From positions 21,098 through 85,097 of the forward strand of contig JAJDCP010000122.1 in NCBI GenBank assembly GCA_029260765.1: DNA of 64,000 nt, written 5' to 3'. Source of the DNA: Planctomycetota bacterium (GTDB lineage: Bacteria; Planctomycetota; J058; JAJDCP01). Position numbers and translations under genes: made by a program. The notes under the pieces were generated by a model, which was not told where the DNA came from, did no database searches, and saw only the letters and a list, made by a program, of their open reading frames with translations. The stretch's first letter is position 1. Each line of letters opens with the position of its first letter. Of the stretch, positions 55,280 through 63,808 are shown one piece after another.

Positions 55280-55528
55280 CTGGATGCAAGCGATCCTCGG
55301 GCGGGACGACCTGCGTCCTGCCGTCCCTTGGTCTGACGAGATCTTCGGGAGGTTGCTCGTCCATCATGCCCTCCTGGTCAGCGACGCTTCACCCTCGCTG
55401 CCTGCTTTGTCAGCGACTCCGGGTCTTTGCGATAAAGCGTGGGCGTGCGATGCAGCTCCGGGGCAAGTCGTCACCGACATGGAGTGTGTGTATGCTGTGG
55501 AATCCACCGGCGGCGCAAAGGAACCCGG

Positions 55529-55732
55529 ATGAAGGTGCAGTGTCAGAAGTGTGGCGGCCTCAACCGGCGTTTCTCCGTGAACTGCGATCTGCGCCGGGAG
55601 TTGCTGAGCCCCAAAGCCCACGCGGGGGCAGGCAGGTTGTCCTACGGGCTGAGGTCGCTTGGTGGCATCCCCCTCTGTAGGCGTTGCATGTGGCACCAGC
55701 GTTTGAGACAAACCTTCGAAGACCTCAACTGA
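55529..55732 (+). CDS. small zinc-ribbon-like protein
   Basis: A 67-residue protein from ATG 55529 with AGGA upstream. It has CQKCGGLN at residues 4-11 and CRRCMWHQ near 50, four Cys that could bind one zinc. Between them lies a basic segment. Possibly nucleic-acid binding; not recognised. Its stop is one base before the GTG start of the APH-fold kinase gene, so the two are probably coupled. Confidence 0.65.
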   Translation: MKVQCQKCGGLNRRFSVNCDLRRELLSPKAHAGAGRLSYGLRSLGGIPLCRRCMWHQRLRQTFEDLN

Positions 55733-55733
55733 C

Positions 55734-56726
55734 GTGGCCAGAGCGCAGGATGTGGCTCCAGCGGAGGGACTCCTCGCCGAGATTGCCCGAGCACTGGGAA
55801 CCGGGCCCCTGTGTTTCCTAGGTGGTTTCGAGAATCACGTCTACCGCTGGTGGCACGACGGCCAGCCCTGCATCCTGCGCCTGACCCATCGCTCGCACCG
55901 GTCGCTCGCCCAGCTGCGGGCCGAGCTGGCCTTCGTCGTCTTTTTGCAGCGCCACGGCGCCGCCGTCTGTCAGGTCCTGGAGCGTGCGGGGCGGCGCGTA
56001 CACAGCTTCGGTGCCTGGGCTGCGTCTATGTTCCTGGAGGCAAGGGGCGAGCCCCTGTGCGCCGAGGACTGGGGGGACCAGCTGTTCGTCGCCTGGGGAC
56101 AGGCCATCGGCAGCTTCCACCGCCTGGCCGCCCGCTACCAGCCCGCGCTTGAGGCGAGGCGCTACGCCTGGCAGGACGATCCGAACCTGGCGCTAGCGGC
56201 GCGCATCCCTCGCTCGCAGCTCGCGGTGCAGGCACAGGCCGCGGAAACTCTGCGGCAGCTGCGGGCGTTGCCCGACGATCCGAGCCTGTGTGGCCTGATC
56301 CACGCTGATGCGCACAGTGGCAACCTGCGGCATGACCGTGAGGGACGACTGACCTTCTTCGATTTCGATGATTGCTGCTACCACTGGTTCGCCTACGACC
56401 TGGCGACGGTCTTGTTCTATGCAGTGCTGCAGCCCTGGATCGGCGACACAGACGAGGCGCGCGCTGAAGCCGCGCGAGTGTTTCTGCGCGGGTTCTGTGC
56501 CGGCTACACGCGCGAACAGCCGCTGCCCGGTTTTGTCTTCGAGCAGCTCGCGCTGTTTCTCAAGCTGCGTGAGCTGAGTCTGTACGCGGCGATCCATCAC
56601 GCGCTGGACGTCAGCGACCTGCAGGGCTGGTTTCCGCGCAAGTTCATGGCAGGCCGGCAGCAGCGCCTCGCGGCGGGCCGGCCCTTCCTCGAGCTCGACC
56701 CGCGGACGCTGCGGCTGGACGCGTAG
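55734..56726 (+). CDS. APH-fold small-molecule or stress kinase (SrkA/RdoA-like)
   Basis: A 330-residue kinase of the aminoglycoside phosphotransferase fold. The catalytic loop is LIHADAHSGNLRHD and the metal-binding FFDFDDCCYHWFAYDLAT (DFDD) follows. The N-terminal lobe has GFENHVYRWW and ILRLTHRSHRS, where Arg replaces the usual Lys-containing strand. Length and motifs fit YihE/SrkA or homoserine-kinase-like proteins. The substrate is unknown. GTG 55734 follows directly on the zinc-ribbon gene. Confidence 0.85.
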   Translation: MARAQDVAPAEGLLAEIARALGTGPLCFLGGFENHVYRWWHDGQPCILRLTHRSHRSLAQLRAELAFVVFLQRHGAAVCQVLERAGRRVHSFGAWAASMFLEARGEPLCAEDWGDQLFVAWGQAIGSFHRLAARYQPALEARRYAWQDDPNLALAARIPRSQLAVQAQAAETLRQLRALPDDPSLCGLIHADAHSGNLRHDREGRLTFFDFDDCCYHWFAYDLATVLFYAVLQPWIGDTDEARAEAARVFLRGFCAGYTREQPLPGFVFEQLALFLKLRELSLYAAIHHALDVSDLQGWFPRKFMAGRQQRLAAGRPFLELDPRTLRLDA

Positions 56727-57022
56727 GCGGGTCCACGCCACAGGAAGTGAGCCGCGATTCCGGTGATGCGCGCTTCCCCGACTCTTGGGCCCTGTCTCGG
56801 TCTGGCGGAGCACTCAGTCTCTGCTGGACCGGGTCCTCGCACTGCGGGCGCGGCTGGTCGGGGTTCTCGACCAAGAGCGATACGGGTTGATAAACCTGGG
56901 CAGCATATTCACCCGCAGATGCTGCCGGCGCGGCGGCTGGCGCAGGGCGGTCCGGATCGGCCACCGCCCATCCCCGAGCCTCCCCGTCCGCGCCCCCACC
57001 TCTCCGAAGGGGGCACTCGTAG

Positions 57023-58348
57023 CTAATGTGGGGCGGCTCCAACCCGGGAAGACCCCAAGGCTGTCGCGACCCCGTCAGACGTCTCGCCGAACACCGCCGC
57101 CACCAGCCGCGACCAGCCCGCGTCCTCCGGGCGGTAGTGGCGGTACAGCAGCCGGGCGGCCCCGATCTGCAGGCCCAGCTTGAGCGCCCGCAGGGCGACG
57201 CGAGGCTGCCCCAGCAGTCCGGCCAGCTTGGCCGGCAGCCGGGCCAGCTGCAACTGGGGGTGTTTCTGGATCAACGCCGCGCCCGCCATCGCGGGATCGA
57301 CTACGCCAGCGGCCATCAGCTGGCCCATCTCGTGTGCGCTCAGCGATTGGCAGAAGCGCCGGACCAGGTCGACGCTCGCCAGCAGCCCGCCGAGCTCTCG
57401 CTGGAAGCGCGTCGCGTAGCCCGTCAGCCCGCGGCCGGCCGCCAACTCGTCCGCCAGCAGGCGCGCGGCCACCAGACCTATGCCGATGCCTGAGCCGTGC
57501 GCAGAAAACACCTGGCAGCCGGCATCCCCCAGCAGGGCGACCTGCCCATCGCTGAGCCGATCATAGGGCCGGCGCAGGGGAATCGCCCGCCGTCCGCCCA
57601 GGATCTTTGCGCCGATCCAAGCGTGCTCCTGACAGACGCGCTGCAACAGGGCGGTGCCTGACGGCTGACCACTGGCCGGGATCGTGCCGCTCAGCAGGTT
57701 CAGCTCAGTCGGGCTGTCTGCCCGCAGCATCAGGATCGAGTAGCCGCCCGCGATGCCAGTGAAGCAGAGAGTCTCTCCCATGCCGACCCCGTGACCGGCA
57801 AACCAGGCGGCCGCCCCGTCAGTGTCTGTGATCTCGCGCAGCTCTTGCGCGGCGGCGCACAGGTGCAGAGGATCGACCCGCGGTTGCGCCAGCAGGCGGG
57901 CGCCGGACAGCCCGCTGGCGTCGATGACGTAGCGCGCACGAACCGTGCCTGCCGAGGTCTCGAGCCCCTCGGAGCTCACGCTGTGCACGGCGGTCTGCCC
58001 ATGCAGCTGCGTGCCATGGCCGCGCGCCTGCTGCTGCAGCCGCGCAACCAGGCGCCGCATGTCCAGCTCGAGCACGCCGTGGCCCTCGATGCGCAGACGC
58101 TGAGGGCCGTAACCCGCCAGCATGTGGAAGGCCTGGCCGCGGCCGCGCAGCTCCGGTGCCTGCGGCAGCGTCAGGCGCGCGCGCTCAAAGGCCCAGGCGG
58201 GCACGCCGTTGATCCAACGCGCCCCTGCATCCTCCAAAGGTCGGCGCTCGAGCAGACACACCCGCATGCCCTGCTCCGCACAGAAGGCGGCGGCCGCCGC
58301 ACCCGCGGTCCCGGCACCGACCACGGCGACATCAAAGGCATCGTTCAT
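57023..58348 (-). CDS. FAD-dependent oxidoreductase, geranylgeranyl-reductase-like
   Basis: The 441-residue flavoprotein starts at ATG 58348 (AGGAGG seven bases before) with the FAD dinucleotide motif DVAVVGAGTAGAAAAAFCAE, then ARWINGVPAWAF, a middle YVIDASGLSGARLL and the second FAD motif VALLGDAGCQVFSAHGSGIG. This pattern fits the p-hydroxybenzoate-hydroxylase-fold group with geranylgeranyl reductases and tryptophan halogenase relatives. A role in isoprenoid saturation would match the lipid operon at 36015-39546, though that is 18 kb away. Confidence 0.85.
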   Translation of the reverse strand: MNDAFDVAVVGAGTAGAAAAAFCAEQGMRVCLLERRPLEDAGARWINGVPAWAFERARLTLPQAPELRGRGQAFHMLAGYGPQRLRIEGHGVLELDMRRLVARLQQQARGHGTQLHGQTAVHSVSSEGLETSAGTVRARYVIDASGLSGARLLAQPRVDPLHLCAAAQELREITDTDGAAAWFAGHGVGMGETLCFTGIAGGYSILMLRADSPTELNLLSGTIPASGQPSGTALLQRVCQEHAWIGAKILGGRRAIPLRRPYDRLSDGQVALLGDAGCQVFSAHGSGIGIGLVAARLLADELAAGRGLTGYATRFQRELGGLLASVDLVRRFCQSLSAHEMGQLMAAGVVDPAMAGAALIQKHPQLQLARLPAKLAGLLGQPRVALRALKLGLQIGAARLLYRHYRPEDAGWSRLVAAVFGETSDGVATALGSSRVGAAPH

Positions 58349-58727
58349 TGCTGGCCTCCTCGCAGGCCAATCTGTACCACACGGGGCCGGTGCAGCACAA
58401 TCGGCGGGGGGCTTGTCCGGCACGGCCCGCGTCACAGGTTCGTATGACGTGGCCCGCTACCGATGCTGCCTTCCGGTGCCTGCGTGCTTCCAGATCCGTC
58501 GGAAGCAACGGCCGCCAATCAAGGGCACGGAAGCAATCGCCAACTTTCCTATGGGCTTGCTGCAGCTCCAGGCCGTGGCTGCGCATCAATTCGGCGGCGG
58601 GATCCAACACGGGCGCGTCGCCCGTATTGTCGATGGCGACATCGTTGACCAACCTTCGCTTGAAGACCGCTGCTACGCCCGACTGTTCCAACTGAGCAAC
58701 ATCCAACAGGTGCCAGCGCTCAGTCAC
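58332..58727 (-). CDS. unknown third gene of the VapBC operon
   Basis: AGGAGG lies six bases before GTG 58727, which is 13 bases after the toxin stop. The 131-residue product opens MTERWHLLDVAQLEQSGVAA and holds a plausible helical domain to about residue 80; the last 50 residues are rich in Arg and Cys and overlap the FAD oxidoreductase start by 17 bases. No family is recognised. The strong ribosome site supports translation. Confidence 0.5.
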   Translation of the reverse strand: MTERWHLLDVAQLEQSGVAAVFKRRLVNDVAIDNTGDAPVLDPAAELMRSHGLELQQAHRKVGDCFRALDWRPLLPTDLEARRHRKAASVAGHVIRTCDAGRAGQAPRRLCCTGPVWYRLACEEASNERCL

Positions 58728-58740
58728 ACAGGCCTCCTGG

Positions 58741-59136
58741 CTAGGCTGTGCGAGTCCAAGCCAGGCCGTGTATGTTGCCAAAGTGCGCGTCCGCCGAGAT
58801 CAACGCGCCACCACACTCCATGGTCTGGGCTGCAATCCGAATGTCATTGCTCGGAATCGGCCTGTCCTTGTCACGGAGCTGGGCCGCAATACGCCCGTAT
58901 CGATCGGCAGCGACGAAGGGTACGGGGAGAAAGCGAACCCGAGGTCTGGCGAGGAATGCTTTGAGCTCCTGCAGGTTCTTCGCGAAACGAGAACCTCTTC
59001 GGAAACCGTAGAAAAGCTCGCCGACAACAACCGCGGGCAAAGCGACTTCCGCGGCATCCCGAACGATGGAAGCGACCTCTGCGTTTCCTCGCTTGATTGC
59101 CGGACAGGCATTGGTATCCAGGACGATCAGCGCCAC
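58741..59136 (-). CDS. vapC: PIN-domain toxin (VapC type)
   Basis: A 131-residue PIN-domain ribonuclease. The four metal-binding acids are present: Asp7 (IVLDTNA), Glu40 (VVGELFYGF), Asp98 (IPSNDIRIAA) and Asp116 (ISADAHF). Such toxins cut tRNA or rRNA when the antitoxin is lost. The start overlaps the antitoxin gene by 10 bases. All catalytic residues are intact, so it is probably active. Confidence 0.92.
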   Translation of the reverse strand: MALIVLDTNACPAIKRGNAEVASIVRDAAEVALPAVVVGELFYGFRRGSRFAKNLQELKAFLARPRVRFLPVPFVAADRYGRIAAQLRDKDRPIPSNDIRIAAQTMECGGALISADAHFGNIHGLAWTRTA

Positions 59137-59384
59137 ATTTCCTCGTCGATCACCTCGAAGTCTGACACGGCCTTGTCAAATGCCCTGCCTTCCTCCTCGG
59201 TCCAGGTTCCGATCAGGTCGTCGAGTGACGAACCGATCTGATCGCCGGGGTCGTCCTCAAGGCCTGCACCTTTGCGCAGTAGGCGCAACACGGCCTGGTT
59301 CAGGGAAATCTTCTCGGAGCGCGCCAAATCCCGTATCCGTCGCTCGAGGGTGTCGTCAAATCCGCGAATGGTCAGCTGCTTCAC
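59127..59384 (-). CDS. vapB: VapB-type antitoxin
   Basis: An 85-residue antitoxin with an N-terminal ribbon-helix-helix (MKQLTIRGFDDTLERRIRDL, ISLNQAVLRLLRKGAG) that binds the operon promoter, and an acidic C-terminal tail (TWTEEEGRAFDKAVSDFEVI) that would fill the toxin active site. The FitA-like start and the overlap with the PIN toxin gene support the pair. No transposon flanks it. Confidence 0.9.
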   Translation of the reverse strand: MKQLTIRGFDDTLERRIRDLARSEKISLNQAVLRLLRKGAGLEDDPGDQIGSSLDDLIGTWTEEEGRAFDKAVSDFEVIDEEMWR

Positions 59385-59671
59385 GACCGACTCCCCACAG
59401 ACTCACCTTGAGTCCATTGTGAGTCATATTGGATCACCCGACAAGTCCGTCGGTGAAACTCTGCTCGGAGATCGTAGAGCTCAACGAGGTACGGCCGGAC
59501 GCGGGATCATGGGTCGGCTTGTCTTTCCCCTCTGTGCTCTCGGAGCCCTCTGTGGCGGTGTGGCACTCAGCCTCCTAGCTGGCGCTTCAAGAGGTGTTGG
59601 TGGTCATGCCCTCGCGCGCCGCGAGCCAGTGCACCCAGACCGGCCGCCCCGATCAGGCGGGCGGCAAAGGC

Positions 59672-60199
59672 TCAGCTCAGGAGCAGCTCCAGCTCGATCA
59701 TGGCTCCGGCGGAGGCACCCGCCTCGCACACCAGGCGGAAGCCGCTCTTCTCGAGGACACGGCGTGAGGCCAGGTTGGCAGGCGTGACGTGGGCCACGAG
59801 TCGGCCTGGACCGCACTGCGCCCGACACCATGCCACCAAGCCCTCGACCAGCTCGCTGGCCAGTCCACGACCCCAAGCCGCGCGGGCAAGCAGATAGCCG
59901 ATGCGCAATTCGGCGCTCCCTTCGGCGCAGACGGAGCCGTACAGAGTCAGGAGTCCCACGGGCTCTCGGGAATCCTTGGCCAGCACACGCAAGATCGTCC
60001 CTTCGGCGTCCCGCCGTTCGATCCAACGTAGCGTGCGCTCCCTCGGGAAGGGGCCTTGCCACGACCGGGGAAGCCAACGTGTGACCTCGTCGTCGAGCAG
60101 AACCTCCAAGAAGCCGGCCAGGTCCGCGTCCTCCCCGGGTGTCCGCCAGGGCAGCACCTCGAGCCGCGCTGTCTCGAAGCGGATGGCAAAACGAGGCAT
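59672..60199 (-). CDS. GNAT acetyltransferase (RimJ/RimL-like)
   Basis: A 175-residue protein from ATG 60199 (GGGAGGGG four bases before). It has the RimJ/L pattern IRFETARLEVLPW at the start, LRIGYLLARAAWGRGLASEL as the acetyl-CoA motif A, and NLASRRVLEKSGFRLV as motif B. Likely substrates are protein N-termini or small amines. The longer frame to 60337 has no ribosome site. The 287 bases downstream to the antitoxin hold no credible gene. Confidence 0.87.
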   Translation of the reverse strand: MPRFAIRFETARLEVLPWRTPGEDADLAGFLEVLLDDEVTRWLPRSWQGPFPRERTLRWIERRDAEGTILRVLAKDSREPVGLLTLYGSVCAEGSAELRIGYLLARAAWGRGLASELVEGLVAWCRAQCGPGRLVAHVTPANLASRRVLEKSGFRLVCEAGASAGAMIELELLLS

Positions 60200-60355
60200 C
60201 GTCCCCTCCCCGTGATCCGGCTTGACGACAGTGAAAGTACCCCACTGCGCCTTCACTTTTTTCGGATTCTCTCCCCAGACAGCATCGAAGCTGGAGAGTT
60301 CTCTGCCATAGGCGGGGCATTCGCCCCGGGGAGGCAAACCCCAAGGAGAACGAAA

Positions 60356-61423
60356 GTGGTAAAGAAAATCATGCTCGTCTGTCTGCTCAGTCTACCGCTG
60401 TTCGGCGATGTCGATCGCCTGCTCGAGCTCTACGACAGCAACACCAACTCCGTGCTGGAGTTCCTCGAGCTGCAGAACCTCTATCTCGACCTCACGGGCG
60501 CCAGCCCGGCGGACAGCGTGGTGCCGGTCAGCCAGGGCCTGCTGTTCCTGGACTTCAACCTCAGCCGCACCCTAGAAGGCCGTGAGCTCGAGCCCGCCCT
60601 CGACTTCTTCGAGCTGAACTGGGGCCTGGTGCTGCCGCCCGCCCGTACCAAGTACAGCGACCTCGCCTACGGGCCTGATGCCAAGCACAGGTTCGACGCC
60701 TACGTGCCGGATGGAGCCAGCGCGGCGCCCGTGGTGATCTACGTCCACGGTGGGATCTGGAAGCAGGGGGATAAACGGGATGCGGGCGAAATGCCGAGCT
60801 TCTTCACCGACCAGGGCTATATCTTCATCAGCCTCAACTACCGTCTGACCAGTCAGACCAACGGCATCCAGCACCCCGACCATATCGATGATGTGGCGCT
60901 CGGGATCGAGTATGTGCTCGCCCACGTAGCCAGCTACGGCGGCGACCCCCAGAACGTGGTGCTGGTCGGCTTCTCGGCGGGTGCCCATCTCGCCTCCCTG
61001 GCCTTCACCCATCAGCGCTACACGTTGGCGTACGGGGACGATGCCTTCCGCTGCGTGGTGCTGCTCGATGGCATGTTCACCAATATGCCGCGCCACCGCG
61101 AGGTCACCGACTGGAGCGACAATCCCGACATGCTGCGCGCCTTCGGCATCCATCCTCTCAATCTCATCGACGCATCGGCCGTGCACCAGGTGAGAAATGC
61201 GCCGGCGGGCACGCACTTCGCGCCCTGCCTCTTCGTTCAACAAGGCTACCTGGGCCTGGGTATGGCCCACGAGCTGGGCGTGGAGCTCGAGGCACGCGGC
61301 AGCAGCTACGACCGCATCTACGTGCCCGACAAGCAGCACACGCAGGTGCGCGACCACATGGGCTGGGTCGAGGATCCGATGAGCTGGGAGGTGCTGGCCT
61401 TCATCAAGGGACACCTGCGCTGA
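60356..61423 (+). CDS. secreted alpha/beta hydrolase with EF-hand-like head
   Basis: The 355-residue protein starts at GTG 60356 with AAGGAG seven bases before and a signal peptide (KKIMLVCLLSLPLFG). Two EF-hand-like loops follow (DSNTNSVLEFLE at 27-38 and DFNLSRTLEGRE at 66-77), recalling dockerin or calcium modules. The hydrolase domain has the oxyanion motif YVHGGIWKQGD, nucleophile Ser207 in GFSAGAH, and a late PDKQHTQV supplying His. It resembles BD-FAE or kynurenine-formamidase-type esterases. Calcium binding and substrate are inference. Confidence 0.83.
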   Translation: MVKKIMLVCLLSLPLFGDVDRLLELYDSNTNSVLEFLELQNLYLDLTGASPADSVVPVSQGLLFLDFNLSRTLEGRELEPALDFFELNWGLVLPPARTKYSDLAYGPDAKHRFDAYVPDGASAAPVVIYVHGGIWKQGDKRDAGEMPSFFTDQGYIFISLNYRLTSQTNGIQHPDHIDDVALGIEYVLAHVASYGGDPQNVVLVGFSAGAHLASLAFTHQRYTLAYGDDAFRCVVLLDGMFTNMPRHREVTDWSDNPDMLRAFGIHPLNLIDASAVHQVRNAPAGTHFAPCLFVQQGYLGLGMAHELGVELEARGSSYDRIYVPDKQHTQVRDHMGWVEDPMSWEVLAFIKGHLR

Positions 61424-61574
61424 GCCTGGGCCGCAGAGGATCTGGACGGGCTGCCATCAATCTGGATCCTGTCCGCAGCGGACTGAAGCGCGCGCAGGCT
61501 CCGACTCCCACGAGGGACTTGCAGGCAAGGGCGCAGCGGAGGATGCTGGGGCATCCACACAGCCGAGAACTGTC

Positions 61575-62492
61575 ATGAAAATCCTGCGCTCGCTCTCCGA
61601 TGCCGTCTCTCAATTGGCTGAGCAGGTCGGCTCAGCCGTCTTGTCCGTGCGCGTCCCGGGTCCTGCGGGCAGGCAGGGCTCGGGGGTGCTGTTCCGGGAC
61701 GGCGGCTACGCCCTCAGCAATGCCCACGTGTTGGCGGGCGCAACGAGGGTCGAAGCGACTCTCAGCGACGGCCGCTGTCTACGGGCTGACTGCGTGGGCG
61801 TCGACCCGGTGACCGATCTGGCGCTGCTGAAACTCGATGCGCGAGGACTCGAGCATGCGGGCCTCGGAGACTCCAACGCGCTGCGGGTGGGCGATCTGGT
61901 GTTGGCCCTCGGCAGCCCGTACGGGCTGGCCCGCACGGTCAGCCTGGGAATCGTCAGCGCCCTGGGCAGAACCCTGCGCTGTGCCGCCGCGGGACGGGTC
62001 ATCGAGGGCGTCTTGCAGACCGACGCCGCCCTGAACCCGGGGAATTCCGGCGGCCCGCTGGTCGACGATCAGGGGCAGGTGGTGGGCATCGTGATCGGCG
62101 GCGTGGCCAACGCCCAGGGTTTGTGTTTTGCGATCCCGTCGAACCTCGCCGCCTGGGTTGTCGAGGAGATCCTCAGCCACGGGCGGGTACGGCGGGCGAC
62201 CCTGGGCGTGCAGGTCGACGAGGTCGTGATCCCGGCGGCCATCGCGCGCAAGCTGCGGCTTCCGAGCGCGAAAGCTGTCGGCATCCGCAGCATCGACTCG
62301 GGCGGGCCGGCGGCCAAGGCGGCACTCAAAGTCGGCGATCTGCTCATCGGGCTGGGGGGCAAGCCCGTCCACACGATCCCCGACTTCCACAGGCTATTGT
62401 GCGCCCAGGCCGTCGGCAAGCGCCAGTCGGTCGAAGTCATCCGGGGAGGCAGCCGTAAAGTGCTGCGCGTCCAAGCGTCGGCCGCTCGCTGA
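61575..62492 (+). CDS. DegP/HtrA-like serine protease with PDZ, no signal peptide
   Basis: A 305-residue S1C protease. The catalytic triad is His51 (SNAHVL), Asp81 (DPVTDLALLKL) and Ser158 (LNPGNSGGPLV). A C-terminal PDZ domain (about 205-300) carries GVQVDEVVIPAAIARKLRL and GDLLIGLGGKPVHTIPDF. Unlike periplasmic DegP there is no signal peptide or membrane anchor, so it probably works in the cytoplasm. The ribosome site is weak; ATG 61575 fits the domain start. Confidence 0.92.
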   Translation: MKILRSLSDAVSQLAEQVGSAVLSVRVPGPAGRQGSGVLFRDGGYALSNAHVLAGATRVEATLSDGRCLRADCVGVDPVTDLALLKLDARGLEHAGLGDSNALRVGDLVLALGSPYGLARTVSLGIVSALGRTLRCAAAGRVIEGVLQTDAALNPGNSGGPLVDDQGQVVGIVIGGVANAQGLCFAIPSNLAAWVVEEILSHGRVRRATLGVQVDEVVIPAAIARKLRLPSAKAVGIRSIDSGGPAAKAALKVGDLLIGLGGKPVHTIPDFHRLLCAQAVGKRQSVEVIRGGSRKVLRVQASAAR

Positions 62493-62507
62493 CCTCCCCA
62501 CTGGGCT

Positions 62508-62604
62508 CCAGGGTGTGTCTGACAAGTCCACAGCGCAGCGTCCGAAGTCAGATCGCAAGCCTCCCACAAGTCGGGCGAACAGAGACTTGTCAGACACACC
62601 CTGG
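62508..62604. mobile_element. 97-bp miniature inverted-repeat element
   Basis: Perfect 21-base inverted ends: left 62508-62528 starting CCAGGGTGTGTCTGACA, right 62584-62604 ending in its complement. The 55-base interior holds no gene. The dinucleotide CT is found just outside both ends, a possible 2-bp target duplication, too short to be sure. It resembles a MITE mobilised by a transposase elsewhere, or a very strong hairpin acting as a transcription terminator for the protease gene 15 bases upstream. Confidence 0.7.
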
Positions 62605-62651
62605 CTTCGGAATCCCCGGACCTGGTTCAAATCGTTCTCCCGCCAGCACCC

Positions 62652-62843
62652 ATGACGTCTTCAAGCATGGCACGCAGTCTCCGGGCTTCCGTTTCGACCT
62701 ATGCGATCCAGATCAATGCGACCCGGACGCTGGGCAGCGAGCTCGGTGCTATCGCCAGCATCATGATCGCGGCCTGCCTGGCCTTCTGTCACCTCGTCAG
62801 TCAGCCGATCTACCGCACGCTGCGTCGGCGGCTGCTGTCGTAG
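62652..62843 (+). CDS. small putative membrane protein
   Basis: A 63-residue ORF opening at ATG 62652 with one membrane segment (LGAIASIMIAACLAFCHL) and a basic end (TLRRRLLS). No clear ribosome site. It lies between the inverted-repeat element and the lipoprotein gene. Not recognised; could be chance. Confidence 0.35.
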   Translation: MTSSSMARSLRASVSTYAIQINATRTLGSELGAIASIMIAACLAFCHLVSQPIYRTLRRRLLS

Positions 62844-62914
62844 AACCAGGCCATCGGGACGACAACGCAGGCGCGGAGCGTGTGTCTCCTCTCGCGAGAC
62901 AACGCAGGCGCCCT

Positions 62915-63622
62915 TCACCGTCCCCGCGCCGCGCCCCCGCCCGGAAACGCGGCCTGCGCTCGCGGAGCGAGAATCCTGGCTGCCGACAGGCGGGCCGCCG
63001 CGCGGAAACCGTTGAGCTGTGTTGCGCGGCTGTCCCCGGAGAGCTCTACTGCATATTGTGCGTGGGCCTGCGCGCCGTCGGGGCGAAAATGCTCGTAGCC
63101 CCAGACTCTGCGGCCGCTGCGGGCATCGAACACCGAAACATCGTAGAGGATCATGGCCCCTGAGCAGCGCATCAGCTCCGATCCCGGCCGGGGTCCCTGC
63201 AGATTCCAGCGCGTGGCCAGCGTGTATTTAAGTGCGAGCAGCAGATCTGCGCCGGCCTCCTGCGCGCTCGCACACAGCTCAGCCCGGTCCTCTCGCAGGC
63301 CCAGGTCCGCGGGAATCGTCGCGTAGCCCAGCTGTTCGAGCGGCCCACGCAACAACTCGACCAGCAATGTGTCCAGGCCCGCCGGCCCCGCGGTTCTGCC
63401 ACCGTCCGCCTCGAACAGCCGAGGCGCCTCCACTTCGAAGCCGAGGGGCTCGAGAACGGCCAGCCAGCGTCCAGCGTCCTGTTCCCGGCCGTCGAAGAAC
63501 ACTGCCACCGAGACCGTGTCTGCCCGCGCGAAATGGTAGCTGGCATCGATCCAGCTGGCTGACGTCTGGCAGCCGGCGAACATCAGGGCCGCCAGCAGCA
63601 GCCCAGCGCGAAGTCCTGACAC
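62915..63622 (-). CDS. lipoprotein of unknown function
   Basis: I chose GTG 63622 because a signal peptide with lipobox (LLLAALMFAGC) starts there; the longer frame to 63748 begins in a simple GTCCACG-like repeat and adds no signal. The 235-residue product has a beta-rich mature domain with AVFFDGREQDAGRWLAVLEP, AGADLLLALKYTLATRW and YDVSVFDARSGRRVWGYEHF, the last two resembling curli-assembly or peptidoglycan-linked lipoproteins. Exact family unknown. Confidence 0.65.
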   Translation of the reverse strand: MSGLRAGLLLAALMFAGCQTSASWIDASYHFARADTVSVAVFFDGREQDAGRWLAVLEPLGFEVEAPRLFEADGGRTAGPAGLDTLLVELLRGPLEQLGYATIPADLGLREDRAELCASAQEAGADLLLALKYTLATRWNLQGPRPGSELMRCSGAMILYDVSVFDARSGRRVWGYEHFRPDGAQAHAQYAVELSGDSRATQLNGFRAAARLSAARILAPRAQAAFPGGGAARGR

Positions 63623-63808
63623 TCTAGGAGGCCGTGTCGCATAGCCCGAGTCCACGTCCACGCCCACGTCCACGCACACGTCAATTGACGGCGCACACCA
63701 TGCATGGCAAACCACCGGAATCCCATGAAGAAGCCTGGCGGCCCCCAATCGGTGTTTTGAGCGCGCCCAATGGCTTGGAGGGGCCTGCCAGGGTCCGAAA
63801 AAGCGCTT

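Noticed and set aside
56727..57022. Plus-strand ORF at 56785 containing DRVLALRARLVGVLDQERYG
   Set aside because: Only a short stretch looks like protein; it then runs antisense into the FAD oxidoreductase gene, and no ribosome site is seen.
59385..59671. Small membrane ORF opening at 59509 (MGRLVFPLCALGALCGG)
   Set aside because: No ribosome site, and the frame runs antisense into the acetyltransferase gene with Arg/Pro-rich shadow sequence.
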